64,000 nt of DNA. Source: Pseudanabaena sp. lw0831. GTDB taxonomy: Bacteria; Cyanobacteriota; Cyanobacteriia; Pseudanabaenales; Pseudanabaenaceae. Position 1 is the stretch's first letter; every line of letters starts with the position of its first letter. The translations under genes and the position numbers were made by a program. A model generated the notes under the pieces. That model ran no database searches. It saw only the letters and a list, made by a program, of their open reading frames with translations, and was not told the origin of the DNA. Location: contig NZ_BBJB01000021.1 of NCBI RefSeq assembly GCF_016584665.1, forward strand, positions 31,207 through 95,206. The letters run 5' to 3'. Below are positions 54,084-63,998 of the stretch, one piece after another.

Positions 54084-55350
54084 ACGGCAAAAAGATTGTC
54101 AGAATTTCGCCATCGTAGGCAGCGCTAGTGGAATGCATTCTCACTGTCAACTTGCCGCCGAGAGCTTTTAGCAAAGTCTTCGTAGTTGGCAAGCTCAAAC
54201 TTAATGTCCCTGTCTCAGGTTGGAGCATTAGCCATTGTCCGACTGCCTTGAGCAATGGCAAATCACCACCACCTTGTCGCGTTACCTGCGATTGAAACTG
54301 TAATTTTAGATATTCGCCTGCACTGGTTAGGATTAGCTGAATATGACTATCTGGAGGGAAACTGCGAACTAAGCGATCGACTAGTCCATTTAGAACTTGA
54401 GAGAGAAGTAGATTATTGCTCAAAATTGCAGGAATCTCGGTCGGTAAAATCATTTCCAAGGAAATCTGTCGTCTTCCTGCATTTTCCTGCCAACGCATAA
54501 ATCCATCGCTCAAAATCTCCTCGATTTGTGTAGCTTCTAACATGATTGGGTAACTATCGAGTTGGGCCGCCTCAAAAATCAGATTAAATCTTTCAATCTG
54601 TTCCGTACATTCAGCATCAACCCGATCTAATCGCGTTTTCACTTCCGCAGATATATCTTTGCGCCGTTTTAGCGATCGCACTAACATCCGAATCGTGGTG
54701 AGAGGAGTGCGAACCTCATGGGTAATAGCTTTGATGATATCGACTTCTTGAATTTCGGGGATCGGCAACTCTTGATGAATCGAAGATTGCGCCATCAAAA
54801 TTGCACAAAATCTTGCCATGATTTGATAGGGCGGCAAGGTGAGTGGAAACTGTTGTAGCTTGGCTTGCAATAAAGCCTGTTGTTCTGCACGACGAATTCG
54901 CGGTAAAAGTACGGCGATCGCAGCTTGAATGGCAATGGGATGAAGCGACCAGACACAGCTATGACTTTTAGAGGACGATAGTACTAAGACACTGAAATTC
55001 TCAGTAGCTAAAATACAAAACCATTCTTGATTGAGAGTATCAACTTTGGGGATCGAGACAACTTGTGTGTTGCCAATCGGTAATGAAGCAGTAGGAAATA
55101 GTGAAGATTTACTGGTAGTAAATACCCAATTTTGTAATTCGGGTTGGCGATAGGCTGCATTCGGAAAAATATACGGATGATGAGTTAGCAACAGCCCTTT
55201 AAGCTGGCTCTGAATCGAAAACTGCTGGAGAACAGCGATCGCTCGATACCAGAATTCCTTCGCATCAGTTTGGTGCAACTCTTCGACAAACTCATGAGTT
55301 TGTGGGTCATGATGCAGAGCCTCATATATTGTTGCCAATACTGTTGCCAA
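54076..55350 (-). CDS. Sensor histidine kinase with degenerate ATPase domain
   Basis: 424 residues. The N-terminal 195 residues resemble a GAF-like sensor segment without membrane helices. The dimerisation domain has the H-box ITHEVRTPLTTIRMLV with His211. The C-terminal region corresponds to HATPase_c, but its N-box is weak (LLSQVLNGLVDRLVRSF, no Asn-x-x-x-Asn) and no DxGxG motif is visible; LGGKLTV is the only G-box-like remnant. Autophosphorylation is therefore uncertain, and it may work in partnership with another kinase. No response regulator is adjacent. Confidence 0.78.
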   Translation of the reverse strand: MATVLATIYEALHHDPQTHEFVEELHQTDAKEFWYRAIAVLQQFSIQSQLKGLLLTHHPYIFPNAAYRQPELQNWVFTTSKSSLFPTASLPIGNTQVVSIPKVDTLNQEWFCILATENFSVLVLSSSKSHSCVWSLHPIAIQAAIAVLLPRIRRAEQQALLQAKLQQFPLTLPPYQIMARFCAILMAQSSIHQELPIPEIQEVDIIKAITHEVRTPLTTIRMLVRSLKRRKDISAEVKTRLDRVDAECTEQIERFNLIFEAAQLDSYPIMLEATQIEEILSDGFMRWQENAGRRQISLEMILPTEIPAILSNNLLLSQVLNGLVDRLVRSFPPDSHIQLILTSAGEYLKLQFQSQVTRQGGGDLPLLKAVGQWLMLQPETGTLSLSLPTTKTLLKALGGKLTVRMHSTSAAYDGEILTIFLPFI

Positions 55351-55402
55351 TGTTTCGTCATCCTCAAGCTATTTTACGCTTACGCTTTTAGGAAAATTCA
55401 CT

Positions 55403-55443
55403 ATTGAATTTTCAAGCTGCCTACGACAACTTGAAAATTCAAT
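55403..55443. repeat. Inverted repeat upstream of the histidine kinase
   Basis: Exact 14-bp arms ATTGAATTTTCAAG and CTTGAAAATTCAAT separated by 13 nt, between two minus-strand genes; may terminate psb27. Confidence 0.5.
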
Positions 55444-55526
55444 ACCCAAATTATTCTTGGTTTGAGTTTTCACATTGTGACTGCCAATGCGAAAACCTCG
55501 ATAAGTGCCGTTTCCTAAAAATAAAA

Positions 55527-56045
55527 TTAACGACCTTGAGCTAGAGCGGCTTCAGCGCGGTCAAACTCTTGTAATAGGCGATCGCGGACTTTAGCAGGTA
55601 TTGCCCGCTTTGCCGAGCCGTTATAGTAGGACGCTAAAGTATTTAAAGCAGTAGACATCGTTGTATAAGAATAAAAACCACTTTTTTCGCGATCGGCACG
55701 ATAACGTGATACATAGGCATTGATTTTATATCTTGCCGATGTTTTTACCGCAGCACGGTGCTCAGCATCATCAGCGAGATTGATTGATTCGCGCATGGTT
55801 TTGATCGTATCGGTTGTATCAGCAATGTAATTACCTGTCAAACCTGCATTGACAAGCGTTTGTATTTCTTTCGTTGATAACGATTCACCTTTTTTCTCAA
55901 ATAATGCGGCATTTACTGCTGGCGTAAAACCACCAAGTACCACTAGAGCCGCCAATGCAAGAGCAATCGCAGATCGACATAAGCCTTGTAAAGCAGCTTT
56001 TAAAACTTTTAGAGACTTAGATAAAGACTCGTATTTTGCCTTCAT
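55527..56045 (-). CDS. psb27: Photosystem II assembly protein Psb27, unusual N-terminus
   Basis: About 172 residues from the ATG at 56045; an upstream in-frame start at 56114 would add 23. The C-terminal 105 residues are clearly Psb27: LTGNYIADTTDTIKTMRESI, INAYVSRYR, YTTMSTALNTLASYYNG and LLQEFDRAEAAL, the four-helix bundle that binds CP43 on the lumenal side during photosystem II assembly and repair. The N-terminus has a signal-peptide-like stretch ending TPAVNAA with no Cys. Typical cyanobacterial Psb27 is a lipoprotein with a lipobox Cys, so this one probably is not lipidated. About 25 extra residues precede the bundle. Confidence 0.87.
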   Translation of the reverse strand: MKAKYESLSKSLKVLKAALQGLCRSAIALALAALVVLGGFTPAVNAALFEKKGESLSTKEIQTLVNAGLTGNYIADTTDTIKTMRESINLADDAEHRAAVKTSARYKINAYVSRYRADREKSGFYSYTTMSTALNTLASYYNGSAKRAIPAKVRDRLLQEFDRAEAALAQGR

Positions 56046-56384
56046 ATTTATAAAAATATATATTTGTTGTCCCTCTAATCTTATGACTTTTCGGACAAAC
56101 TCCCCTAGTATCAAAAGGAGGGGATCGCAATGTCAGGAAACCATAACATTATGATCCCCCATTAAGTTTGCTCATGTGATCGCCACAACAATTACAGGTA
56201 TTTGGTTTTGGCTGAGTATTTGTACTGAAACCATCCGATAACCTAGTCTAAACCAATAGAAGATAACCCTTCCAGCCATTGACCTTCTCAGAAAATTTGG
56301 CAGAATGTATTTAGCTACATATCCGAATCCTCAGTTCAAAGCAACTGAGGTAGATACCATTAAAAGCAGTTGGAGGTTAATTGT
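56046..56384. other. Intergenic region between divergent psb27 and DUF4912 genes
   Basis: About 340 bp with no recognisable gene. A small inverted repeat GGGGATC ... GATCCCC spans about 56119-56159. Promoters for both genes should lie here. Confidence 0.35.
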
Positions 56385-57656
56385 ATGGCGAGGGAACGTC
56401 CTCCCCTAGAAGAAATGACCTTGCGTCAGCTTCGCAAAGTAGCAGCAGAGTTAGAGATTTCTCGTTACAGTCGAATGCGAAAATCTCAGCTACTAGCTGA
56501 TATCCAAACTATTCTTACAGCTCAAGGTGCAGCCTTAAACCAAGCAGATCGTAGTAACTCGGAGACACAAGAAATCGTGGAAGCCTCAAAGTTTAATGTC
56601 GGTAGTGAAGAAACAGAAGAAAACCTAGAATCGCTTGCTGCCATTGATAAAAGTATCGGTGATTTGCCAAGTGGTTACGGTGAAAGCCGCATCGTCCTAT
56701 TACCTCGCGATCCTCAATGGGCTTATGTGTATTGGGATGTTCCTAATTCTCAGAAAGAAGAGTTGAGAAAGCAAGGTGGACAGCAGTTAGCACTTCGTTT
56801 ATATGATGCCACTGATGTTAATTTGGATTACCAAACTCCTAATAACTTACAGGAATATAACAGCGATGAACTCGCGCGCGAATGGTATTTGCCAATCCCC
56901 ATTAGCGATCGCGACTATGTAGCTGAGCTTGGCTATCGTTGTGCTGATGGTCGTTGGTTAGTACTAACCCGTTCTAAAGTAGTTCATGTTCCCCCAGTAT
57001 TCCCTTCGGAATGGGTAGAAGACAACTTCATTACCGTTCCTTGGGATCAAACTCTTAAAGGTCAAACCTTCTTTACTCTGGTTCCTCCAGCCAAGAAGGT
57101 TGCACCTGCGCCTGAAGAATCAACGACAACTAGCGATGGCTCATACGACGAAATCTTCAATATTGCCCGTGAAGCAGAAGTCCAGAGAATCTCTGGCTCT
57201 CTCTATGGCTCTATGCAGCATGAATCCATGGCTCCTCAGTCTCTTAGCTCCTACGTCTTCCCCTCTGGTGCAGGTTTATTTGCGGGAGCAGCAGGTGCAA
57301 TCAGTGCAAGCGGTATTAACTACTCTGGCATTGGCATGTCTAGCTACAGCTTCTTCTCTAGCGAAGCACCGATCCGTCCTCGCCAATTCTGGTTGGTTGC
57401 TGATGCTGAGTTGATTGTCTATGGTGCAACTGAGCCTGATGCTTCAGTTACTATTGGCGGTCGTCCGATTAAGCTTAATGCTGACGGTACATTCCGTTTC
57501 CATACGTCTTTCCAAGATGGCATTCAAGACTATCCAATCTTTGCCGTTGCTGCGGATGGAGAACAAAATCGGGCAATTCATATGAAGTTCGAGCGTCAAA
57601 CCCTTGAGCGCAGAACTAACACCAGAGAAGAAGCAATTCCTGAATGGATTAGCTAA
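56385..57656 (+). CDS. DUF4912 domain protein with SAP/Rho_N-like N-terminus
   Basis: 423 residues from the ATG at 56385 (GGAGG 8 nt upstream). The first 45 residues form a SAP/Rho-N-like helix-extended-helix (MTLRQLRKVAAELEISRYSRMRKSQLLADIQ) that often binds nucleic acid. DUF4912 follows (about 105-220, RIVLLPRDPQWAYVYWDVP ... YVAELGYRCADGRW). After a Ser/Gly-rich linker there is a beta-rich end (VTIGGRPIKLNADGTFRFHTSFQDG) resembling an Ig-like module. Function unknown; conserved in cyanobacteria. Confidence 0.85.
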   Translation: MARERPPLEEMTLRQLRKVAAELEISRYSRMRKSQLLADIQTILTAQGAALNQADRSNSETQEIVEASKFNVGSEETEENLESLAAIDKSIGDLPSGYGESRIVLLPRDPQWAYVYWDVPNSQKEELRKQGGQQLALRLYDATDVNLDYQTPNNLQEYNSDELAREWYLPIPISDRDYVAELGYRCADGRWLVLTRSKVVHVPPVFPSEWVEDNFITVPWDQTLKGQTFFTLVPPAKKVAPAPEESTTTSDGSYDEIFNIAREAEVQRISGSLYGSMQHESMAPQSLSSYVFPSGAGLFAGAAGAISASGINYSGIGMSSYSFFSSEAPIRPRQFWLVADAELIVYGATEPDASVTIGGRPIKLNADGTFRFHTSFQDGIQDYPIFAVAADGEQNRAIHMKFERQTLERRTNTREEAIPEWIS

Positions 57657-57690
57657 ATTTCTAAAAAGTGAGTGCTTGTCACTGCTTTAC

Positions 57691-57726
57691 AAACAAAAAT
57701 CCCTGACATGTCAGGGATTTTTGTTT
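57691..57726 (+). terminator. Terminator after the DUF4912 gene
   Basis: Perfect palindrome AAACAAAAATCCCTGACATG and complement, with a T-rich exit. Confidence 0.85.
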
Positions 57727-57750
57727 TTTATATAGCTATCTACATAAACT

Positions 57751-57791
57751 CAAAATAGAATCGCGGCGAGTAGCACCTCGATTCTATTTTG
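57751..57791 (-). terminator. Hairpin near the eno 3' end
   Basis: Arms CAAAATAGAATCG/CGATTCTATTTTG around a 15-nt GC-rich loop, between convergent genes. Confidence 0.6.
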
Positions 57792-57839
57792 GGTTTTAAT
57801 TACCGAAAGTGTAGTCACACTTTTGGTGATTTGTGTTTC

Positions 57840-59129
<1,290 letters not shown>

Positions 59130-59257
59130 CTATTCCTTTGATGTTTAAGTGAAGCTTTCGCAACAATCTTACAGTTTAGCGCTGTCCGATTGTTCAAATG
59201 TTAGGTCTTCATCAAAAAAGTTGACAAAATTCACTTTTTGATGTTGATTATAGTTAC

Positions 59258-59308
59258 AAACCCAAAAGAGAGTTGCGGCACGAAGCGCCGCAACTCTCTT
59301 TTGGGTTT
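59258..59308. repeat. Perfect 21-bp hairpin
   Basis: Arms AAACCCAAAAGAGAGTTGCGG around CACGAAGCG, upstream of eno. The arms closely match the element at 6034-6080 far away, so these are related copies. Confidence 0.7.
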
Positions 59309-59340
59309 TATATTTGTCTTAAATTTCTCTGGCTACAGAT

Positions 59341-59403
59341 ATAAAGCCTAAAATATTAAAGAGGCGGCGCTTCGCGCCGCCTCTTTAATATTTTGGGCTT
59401 TAT
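59341..59403. terminator. 30-bp hairpin at the end of the cNMP-binding gene
   Basis: Arms starting ATAAAGCCTAAAATATTAAA with one mismatch around TTC, overlapping the stop codon of the gene. Confidence 0.75.
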
Positions 59404-59765
59404 AGTGATAAAACAACAGCATCTAGTTTTCTGATTCTTTCAACCATGATTCTCATCACGTTAATTGCAAAATTAGGCGTTTGTTGTACCAAAAAGTTAA
59501 ACCGCTTTTGATCTACGGTGACTAGCTTACATTCGGTTTTTGCGATCGCTGTAGCACTTCTTGGGCTAGAGGAAATCAGCGCCATTTCACCGACAATACC
59601 GCCAGCAGAAGTGGTGTCGAATAACTTACCATCTATCGAAATTTCTACTTCTCCCTCAATGACCGCATACATATGATCTGCGATCCCTCCCTTTTCAAAG
59701 ATCACTTGCCCTGCGGGGACGATCACAAAATCTTTGTCATTGTTAAACAAATTAATTGTAGTCAA
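59400..59765 (-). CDS. Single-domain cyclic-nucleotide-binding protein
   Basis: 121 residues comprising only a CNMP-binding beta-roll: VIVPAGQVIFEKGGIADHMYAVIEGEVEISI, then the phosphate-binding cassette GGIVGEMALISSSPRSATAIA, in which the Glu and Arg needed for cAMP or cGMP contact are both present. It ends with a helix (PNFAINVMRIMVERIRKL). There is no DNA-binding or effector domain, so it would act by protein-protein contact. Its stop lies in a large hairpin. Confidence 0.87.
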   Translation of the reverse strand: MTTINLFNNDKDFVIVPAGQVIFEKGGIADHMYAVIEGEVEISIDGKLFDTTSAGGIVGEMALISSSPRSATAIAKTECKLVTVDQKRFNFLVQQTPNFAINVMRIMVERIRKLDAVVLSL

Positions 59766-59950
59766 GATTAAAACTCCACTTTACCTAAAAATAAATAGAA
59801 ATACGACGATTATTGTAATTGTAAAGTGAACAGTTTTAGAAATGAGTTAAATCCTTAGAATAATCGATGACATTATTTACTGCTAAAGGTTTCGAGGATT
59901 AACTTAAATGAAATAGATATGATTTGTTGCGTGATTTGCCAAGGTTAAAT

Positions 59951-60715
59951 TTACATTAACTTGAGGTTAAATATTTGTAATAACTGTGTAATTAAAACCG
60001 CGATCGCTGCACCAATAGTTGTATTAATACCATTGACAAGTTCGTTGGTGAGCCAGTCATATTTTTCTTGCAAAGTGGCTCCGATCAAGCTTTCAATATT
60101 AGTGGCAATGAAAGCCGCGATCGCACACCAAAGCAGATCCCAAGGACCAGTTAATAATCCCACCGCCCAACCGATTGCTGCCATTATTAGCGAACCGATG
60201 ATTCCTGCGATCGTACCTTCTAGACTGATAGCGCCCTCTGTACCTGCGGCAACTGGCTTGAGCGTGGTGATCAAAAATGTACTTTTACCGTAAGCTTTGC
60301 CAATTTCACTAGCAGTCGTATCAGCAAGTTTGGTGCTGAGGCTGGCGACGTAGGCTAATAACCAAAGCGGATTGGGAGCGATCGCTTGCCCGATCGCACA
60401 GACAGCTCCAGTGGCAGCCGATCCCCAAAGATTTTCGGGACCTCTTGCGCCATCGCGTTTTTCAGCAATGCCTTTTGCTTCTTTGATATCCTTGCCGATG
60501 CGAGTTACACCCGAACCGACGATCAGATAGCTTAAAATAACGGTATAACCTTGCCATCCAAGACATCCCCAAACCGTAATTCCTAAAGCCCATGCATGGT
60601 AAATGCCTGCGGTAGTGAGAACTTTGCGGGGTAGTAGTAAGGCTATCGCACCGAGAATCGTATTGAGGGCGATCGCGATCGACCACCCCTGAGAAATCGG
60701 GAAACTATTTATCAT
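59951..60715 (-). CDS. DUF92/TIGR00297 family protein, VTE6-like prenyl-phosphate kinase
   Basis: 254 residues with five or six membrane helices. The conserved core GVTRIGKDIKEAKGIAEKRDGARGPENLWGSAATG, SLSTKLADTTASEIGKAYGK and ISLEGTIAGIIGS are typical of the family that includes plant VTE6, which phosphorylates phytyl phosphate to phytyl diphosphate to recycle chlorophyll phytol into tocopherol. The same pathway uses the MPBQ methyltransferase encoded at 28485. The exact substrate here is inferred from the family. It is divergent from the DUF1361 gene. Confidence 0.83.
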   Translation of the reverse strand: MINSFPISQGWSIAIALNTILGAIALLLPRKVLTTAGIYHAWALGITVWGCLGWQGYTVILSYLIVGSGVTRIGKDIKEAKGIAEKRDGARGPENLWGSAATGAVCAIGQAIAPNPLWLLAYVASLSTKLADTTASEIGKAYGKSTFLITTLKPVAAGTEGAISLEGTIAGIIGSLIMAAIGWAVGLLTGPWDLLWCAIAAFIATNIESLIGATLQEKYDWLTNELVNGINTTIGAAIAVLITQLLQIFNLKLM

Positions 60716-60788
60716 AAAAGTTAATCTTAAAAATTAGTAAGTTGGGCATTGCCTGCCTATTTATTCAAAATACTATGGAGTAAAAATA

Positions 60789-61424
60789 ATGACAGAAGCA
60801 CTTGAGTTGTTTTGGGGGAATTTAAGTGGTTTTATGGCTTGGAATCTTTTTTTAGCAATAATTCCTTGCGTACTTAGTTTTATTTTATTTGCTAAGCGAT
60901 TGCCAAAACGACTACCTTTAAATCCGATCTGGTGGTTCGGCTTAGCAATTTTCATATTGTTTTTGCCCAATGCGCCCTATATCATCACCGATATTATTCA
61001 TTTTGTGGATGATGTGAGAGTGCCTAATGTTTCTGATAACGGTGTAATCTTTGTCTTGATTCCCCAATATATCGTTTTTATATTATTGGGTTTTCAGTGC
61101 TATGCGGTTTCGATAATGAATCTTATCAAATATTTAGGATGGCTGAAGTTAATCAAAAATACGACTTGGCTCGAAATAAGCTTAAATTTTATCTGTGCTT
61201 TCGGTGTGTATTTGGGAAGATTTAATCGATTAAATAGTTGGGATTTGTTCACTAATCCTAAAAATGTTATTTATAATACAATTTACAATTTTGCAAATCC
61301 TAATTTTCTCTTTGGCACAATTCTATTTTTCATAACATTTACTGGGCTTTATTACATTTTTAAATGGATTAATATTTCGCTCTTCTTCTACTGGCAAAAT
61401 CGCTCTAAGCAAGTTTCTGTATAA
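60789..61424 (+). CDS. DUF1361 family membrane protein
   Basis: 211 residues with six or so membrane helices and the family signature LFLPNAPYIITDIIHF (about 57-72) followed by a short loop and IFVLIPQYIVFILLGFQCYA. DUF1361 proteins are conserved integral membrane proteins of unknown function in cyanobacteria and Firmicutes. It lies 16 nt before the S9 peptidase gene on the same strand and is probably co-transcribed. Confidence 0.85.
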   Translation: MTEALELFWGNLSGFMAWNLFLAIIPCVLSFILFAKRLPKRLPLNPIWWFGLAIFILFLPNAPYIITDIIHFVDDVRVPNVSDNGVIFVLIPQYIVFILLGFQCYAVSIMNLIKYLGWLKLIKNTTWLEISLNFICAFGVYLGRFNRLNSWDLFTNPKNVIYNTIYNFANPNFLFGTILFFITFTGLYYIFKWINISLFFYWQNRSKQVSV

Positions 61425-61440
61425 CACTCACCATAAAATT

Positions 61441-63393
61441 ATGCCTCTCGCGACCTACGGTTCTTGGAAATCGCCAATTAGTTCTGATTTGATCGTTTCT
61501 AGTAGTATTCGCCTCGGCGCGATCGCCATTGATGGAGGTAATGTCTATTGGAATGAAGGCAGACCAAAGGAAGCAGGGCGTAATGTGATCGTGCGCTATG
61601 ACATCGATGGCAATTATCGCGAAATGACACCTGCATCTCTCAATGTGCGATCGCTAGTTCATGAATATGGCGGCGGCGAATATCTGGTGGAAGACGGACG
61701 CATTTATTTCTCTAACTATAGCGATCGCCGCATTTATCGCAAAATAGGCGGTGGATCGTGCAAACCTATAACGACAGAAAGTGCCTATCGTTATGCCGAT
61801 TTTGTTTGGAATCGCATCTATGGCAAGTTGATTTGTGTGTGCGAAGACCATACTAGCGATGGTGAACCGATTAATACGTTGGTGGCGGTGAATACTAGCA
61901 ATGGCGAAGATATTCAGGTATTGGTCACAGGTGCAGATTTTTATGCCTCGCCAAGACTCAATTCCACTGGTGATAAACTTGCATGGATTAATTGGAATCA
62001 TCCCAATATGCCTTGGGATGGAACTGAACTTTGGGTTGCTGATCTTGTAGAATCAGACACAGGAGTTCTCACAATTCAAAATCCGAAACTGGTCGCAGGA
62101 GGCGTTGACGAGTCAATATTTCAGCCAGAATGGTCGCCCGATGGCAAGCTCTATTTTGTTAGCGATCGCACAGGCTGGTGGAACTTATATCGTACTTCAG
62201 TAGAAGATGTTGCTATTGAAGCGCTCTGTCCAAAGTCTGCTGAGTTTGGTTTGCCGCAGTGGATATTTGGCATGACTACCTATGACTTTACAGGTGATGG
62301 TAAAATTCTCTGCTCCTATACAAAAAATGGCAAATCTGATTTAGCAATTCTCGATCCTGCTAATCTGGAAATAGGTTTACAAGAAATCTCTACACCCTTT
62401 ACTTCCATTTCAGGATTGCATTGCGAAGGCGATCTCGCTGTTTTTCATGGTGGTTCAGCAACGGAACCAACCGCGATCGTATTACTGGATTTGACAACGG
62501 GCACTTGGCAAAAAGTACGGGTTGCCTCAGATTTACAGATTGATCCAGACTATATTTCTGCCGCGCAGCCTGTAGAGTTTCCTACCGAAAATGGAAAGAC
62601 ATCCTATGGTTTATTCTATCCTCCGAAAAACAAAGATTTTCAGGCAGAGAGTTCCGAGAAACCACCTTTGTTAGTCAAAAGTCATGGGGGACCCACCGCT
62701 TCGACTTCAGGGAGTTTGAGTCTCGGCATTCAATATTGGACAAGTCGTGGCTTTGCGGTACTAGATGTTAACTACGGCGGCAGCACTGGCTATGGACGCG
62801 AATATCGCGATCGCCTCAAAGGGAATTGGGGAATAGTCGATGTCGATGACTGTGCTAATGGTGCAAAATTCCTTGCAGACAAAGGCTTGGTGGATAGCGA
62901 TCGCTTAGCAATTTCAGGCGGTAGTGCGGGTGGATACACTACACTTTGCGCTTTGACATTTCGCGATGATTTCAAAGCAGGGGCGAGTCATTATGGAATT
63001 TGCGATCTCGAAGCTCTTGCCACGGACACCCATAAGTTTGAGTCGCGTTATCTCGATAGTTTGATTGGTAAATATCCTGAACAAAAGGATCTCTATATTC
63101 AGCGATCGCCAATTCATTTCACCGATAAGCTATCCTGTGCGATCGCCTTTTTTCAAGGTTTAGAAGATAAAGTCGTGCCACCGAATCAAGCAGAAATGAT
63201 GGTAGATGCTTTACGCAAAAAAGGTTTGCCTGTAGCCTATGTTCCTTTTGAAGGCGAACAACACGGCTTCCGTAAAGCCGAGAATATTAAACGCGCCCTT
63301 GATGGTGAGTTCTATTTTTATGCTCAGATTTTTGGATTTACACCCGCTGATGATATTGAACCAATTGCGATCGAGAATAATTCTCGCGATTAG
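61441..63393 (+). CDS. S9 family serine peptidase (acylaminoacyl/dipeptidyl peptidase type)
   Basis: 650 residues. The N-terminal half is a beta-propeller with WSPDGKLYFVSDRTGWWNLY and related blades. The C-terminal alpha/beta-hydrolase domain has the nucleophile Ser495 in SGGSAGGYTTL, the Asp in GLEDKVVPP and the His in GEQHGFRKAEN. No signal peptide is evident, so it is likely a cytoplasmic oligopeptidase or acylaminoacyl-peptidase. It follows the DUF1361 gene closely. A large composite hairpin lies downstream. Confidence 0.92.
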   Translation: MPLATYGSWKSPISSDLIVSSSIRLGAIAIDGGNVYWNEGRPKEAGRNVIVRYDIDGNYREMTPASLNVRSLVHEYGGGEYLVEDGRIYFSNYSDRRIYRKIGGGSCKPITTESAYRYADFVWNRIYGKLICVCEDHTSDGEPINTLVAVNTSNGEDIQVLVTGADFYASPRLNSTGDKLAWINWNHPNMPWDGTELWVADLVESDTGVLTIQNPKLVAGGVDESIFQPEWSPDGKLYFVSDRTGWWNLYRTSVEDVAIEALCPKSAEFGLPQWIFGMTTYDFTGDGKILCSYTKNGKSDLAILDPANLEIGLQEISTPFTSISGLHCEGDLAVFHGGSATEPTAIVLLDLTTGTWQKVRVASDLQIDPDYISAAQPVEFPTENGKTSYGLFYPPKNKDFQAESSEKPPLLVKSHGGPTASTSGSLSLGIQYWTSRGFAVLDVNYGGSTGYGREYRDRLKGNWGIVDVDDCANGAKFLADKGLVDSDRLAISGGSAGGYTTLCALTFRDDFKAGASHYGICDLEALATDTHKFESRYLDSLIGKYPEQKDLYIQRSPIHFTDKLSCAIAFFQGLEDKVVPPNQAEMMVDALRKKGLPVAYVPFEGEQHGFRKAENIKRALDGEFYFYAQIFGFTPADDIEPIAIENNSRD

Positions 63394-63452
63394 ACACTCA
63401 CCCATAGCCACTCTCCCACAGAAGCTAACGTGTACACAAGTGACAAAATCTA

Positions 63453-63590
63453 GTTATAGCTGGCACCGTTTGTTTTAGGACAAAATCAAAAACAAAGAAT
63501 CGAGTGGCGGCACATCGCGCCGCCACTCGTATTCTGGATTTATGTCCTAACAAGACTGGTGACAGCTATAAGTTATCCCAAAACACAAAA
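63453..63590. mobile_element. Composite inverted-repeat element
   Basis: Imperfect outer arms (TTATAGCTGGCACCGT... and ...ACTGGTGACAGCTATAA) continue into inner arms TTAGGACAAAATC/GATTTATGTCCTAA and a core hairpin GAGTGGCGGC-ACATC-GCGCCGCCACTC. It looks like a hairpin-family element nested in a longer palindromic or MITE-like sequence, beside the IS at the window end. Confidence 0.6.
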
Positions 63591-63632
63591 TAAAGGCGAC
63601 AGACTTAGTGGTGCAGAAAACTTAGGCGAGTC

Positions 63633-63998
63633 TCATCCTGAGACAGTGGTAACACGAGAAAATTCAATACGAAAATCTAACATTTCTCGTTTGGTAATAG
63701 AAGCACAGGCAGGAGGAGGGTTACTTTTAGGCAAAACCTGCAATTGAGGAAGTAGTTTCTGCTGGTAAAGAAGACTGTGAAGATGACGGAGACCGAGTTG
63801 CAGAAAACTCAAGCCTCTGTGGTCATGCCAATCAATCCAAGCCCTTTGCCCCAAACGCACCAACATGATACCGAGAATCAGAGCAATCAAGGAAGCCGTG
63901 GCAAGGAGCATAAATAAACAAGTGAGAGCTTGAGCATCGCGGAGATGAGAGCTAACAATATCAAAAGCCCCAGACTTGTAATCCTTAAAATGAGGTTC
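63633..63998 (-). CDS. Transposase, IS4-like, C-terminal part (cut by the window end)
   Basis: The minus-strand frame runs off the window end and is open for 121 codons before its stop. It begins with EPHFKDYKSGAFDIVSSHLR, continues with AQALTCLFMLLATASLIALI and then a basic tail. FKDYKSG...L...RL-type sequence is the end of DDE transposases of the IS4/IS701-like group in cyanobacteria, after the catalytic Glu. An internal ATG at 63911 is not the true start. Whether the gene is intact cannot be judged. Confidence 0.72.
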   Translation of the reverse strand, partial: EPHFKDYKSGAFDIVSSHLRDAQALTCLFMLLATASLIALILGIMLVRLGQRAWIDWHDHRGLSFLQLGLRHLHSLLYQQKLLPQLQVLPKSNPPPACASITKREMLDFRIEFSRVTTVSG

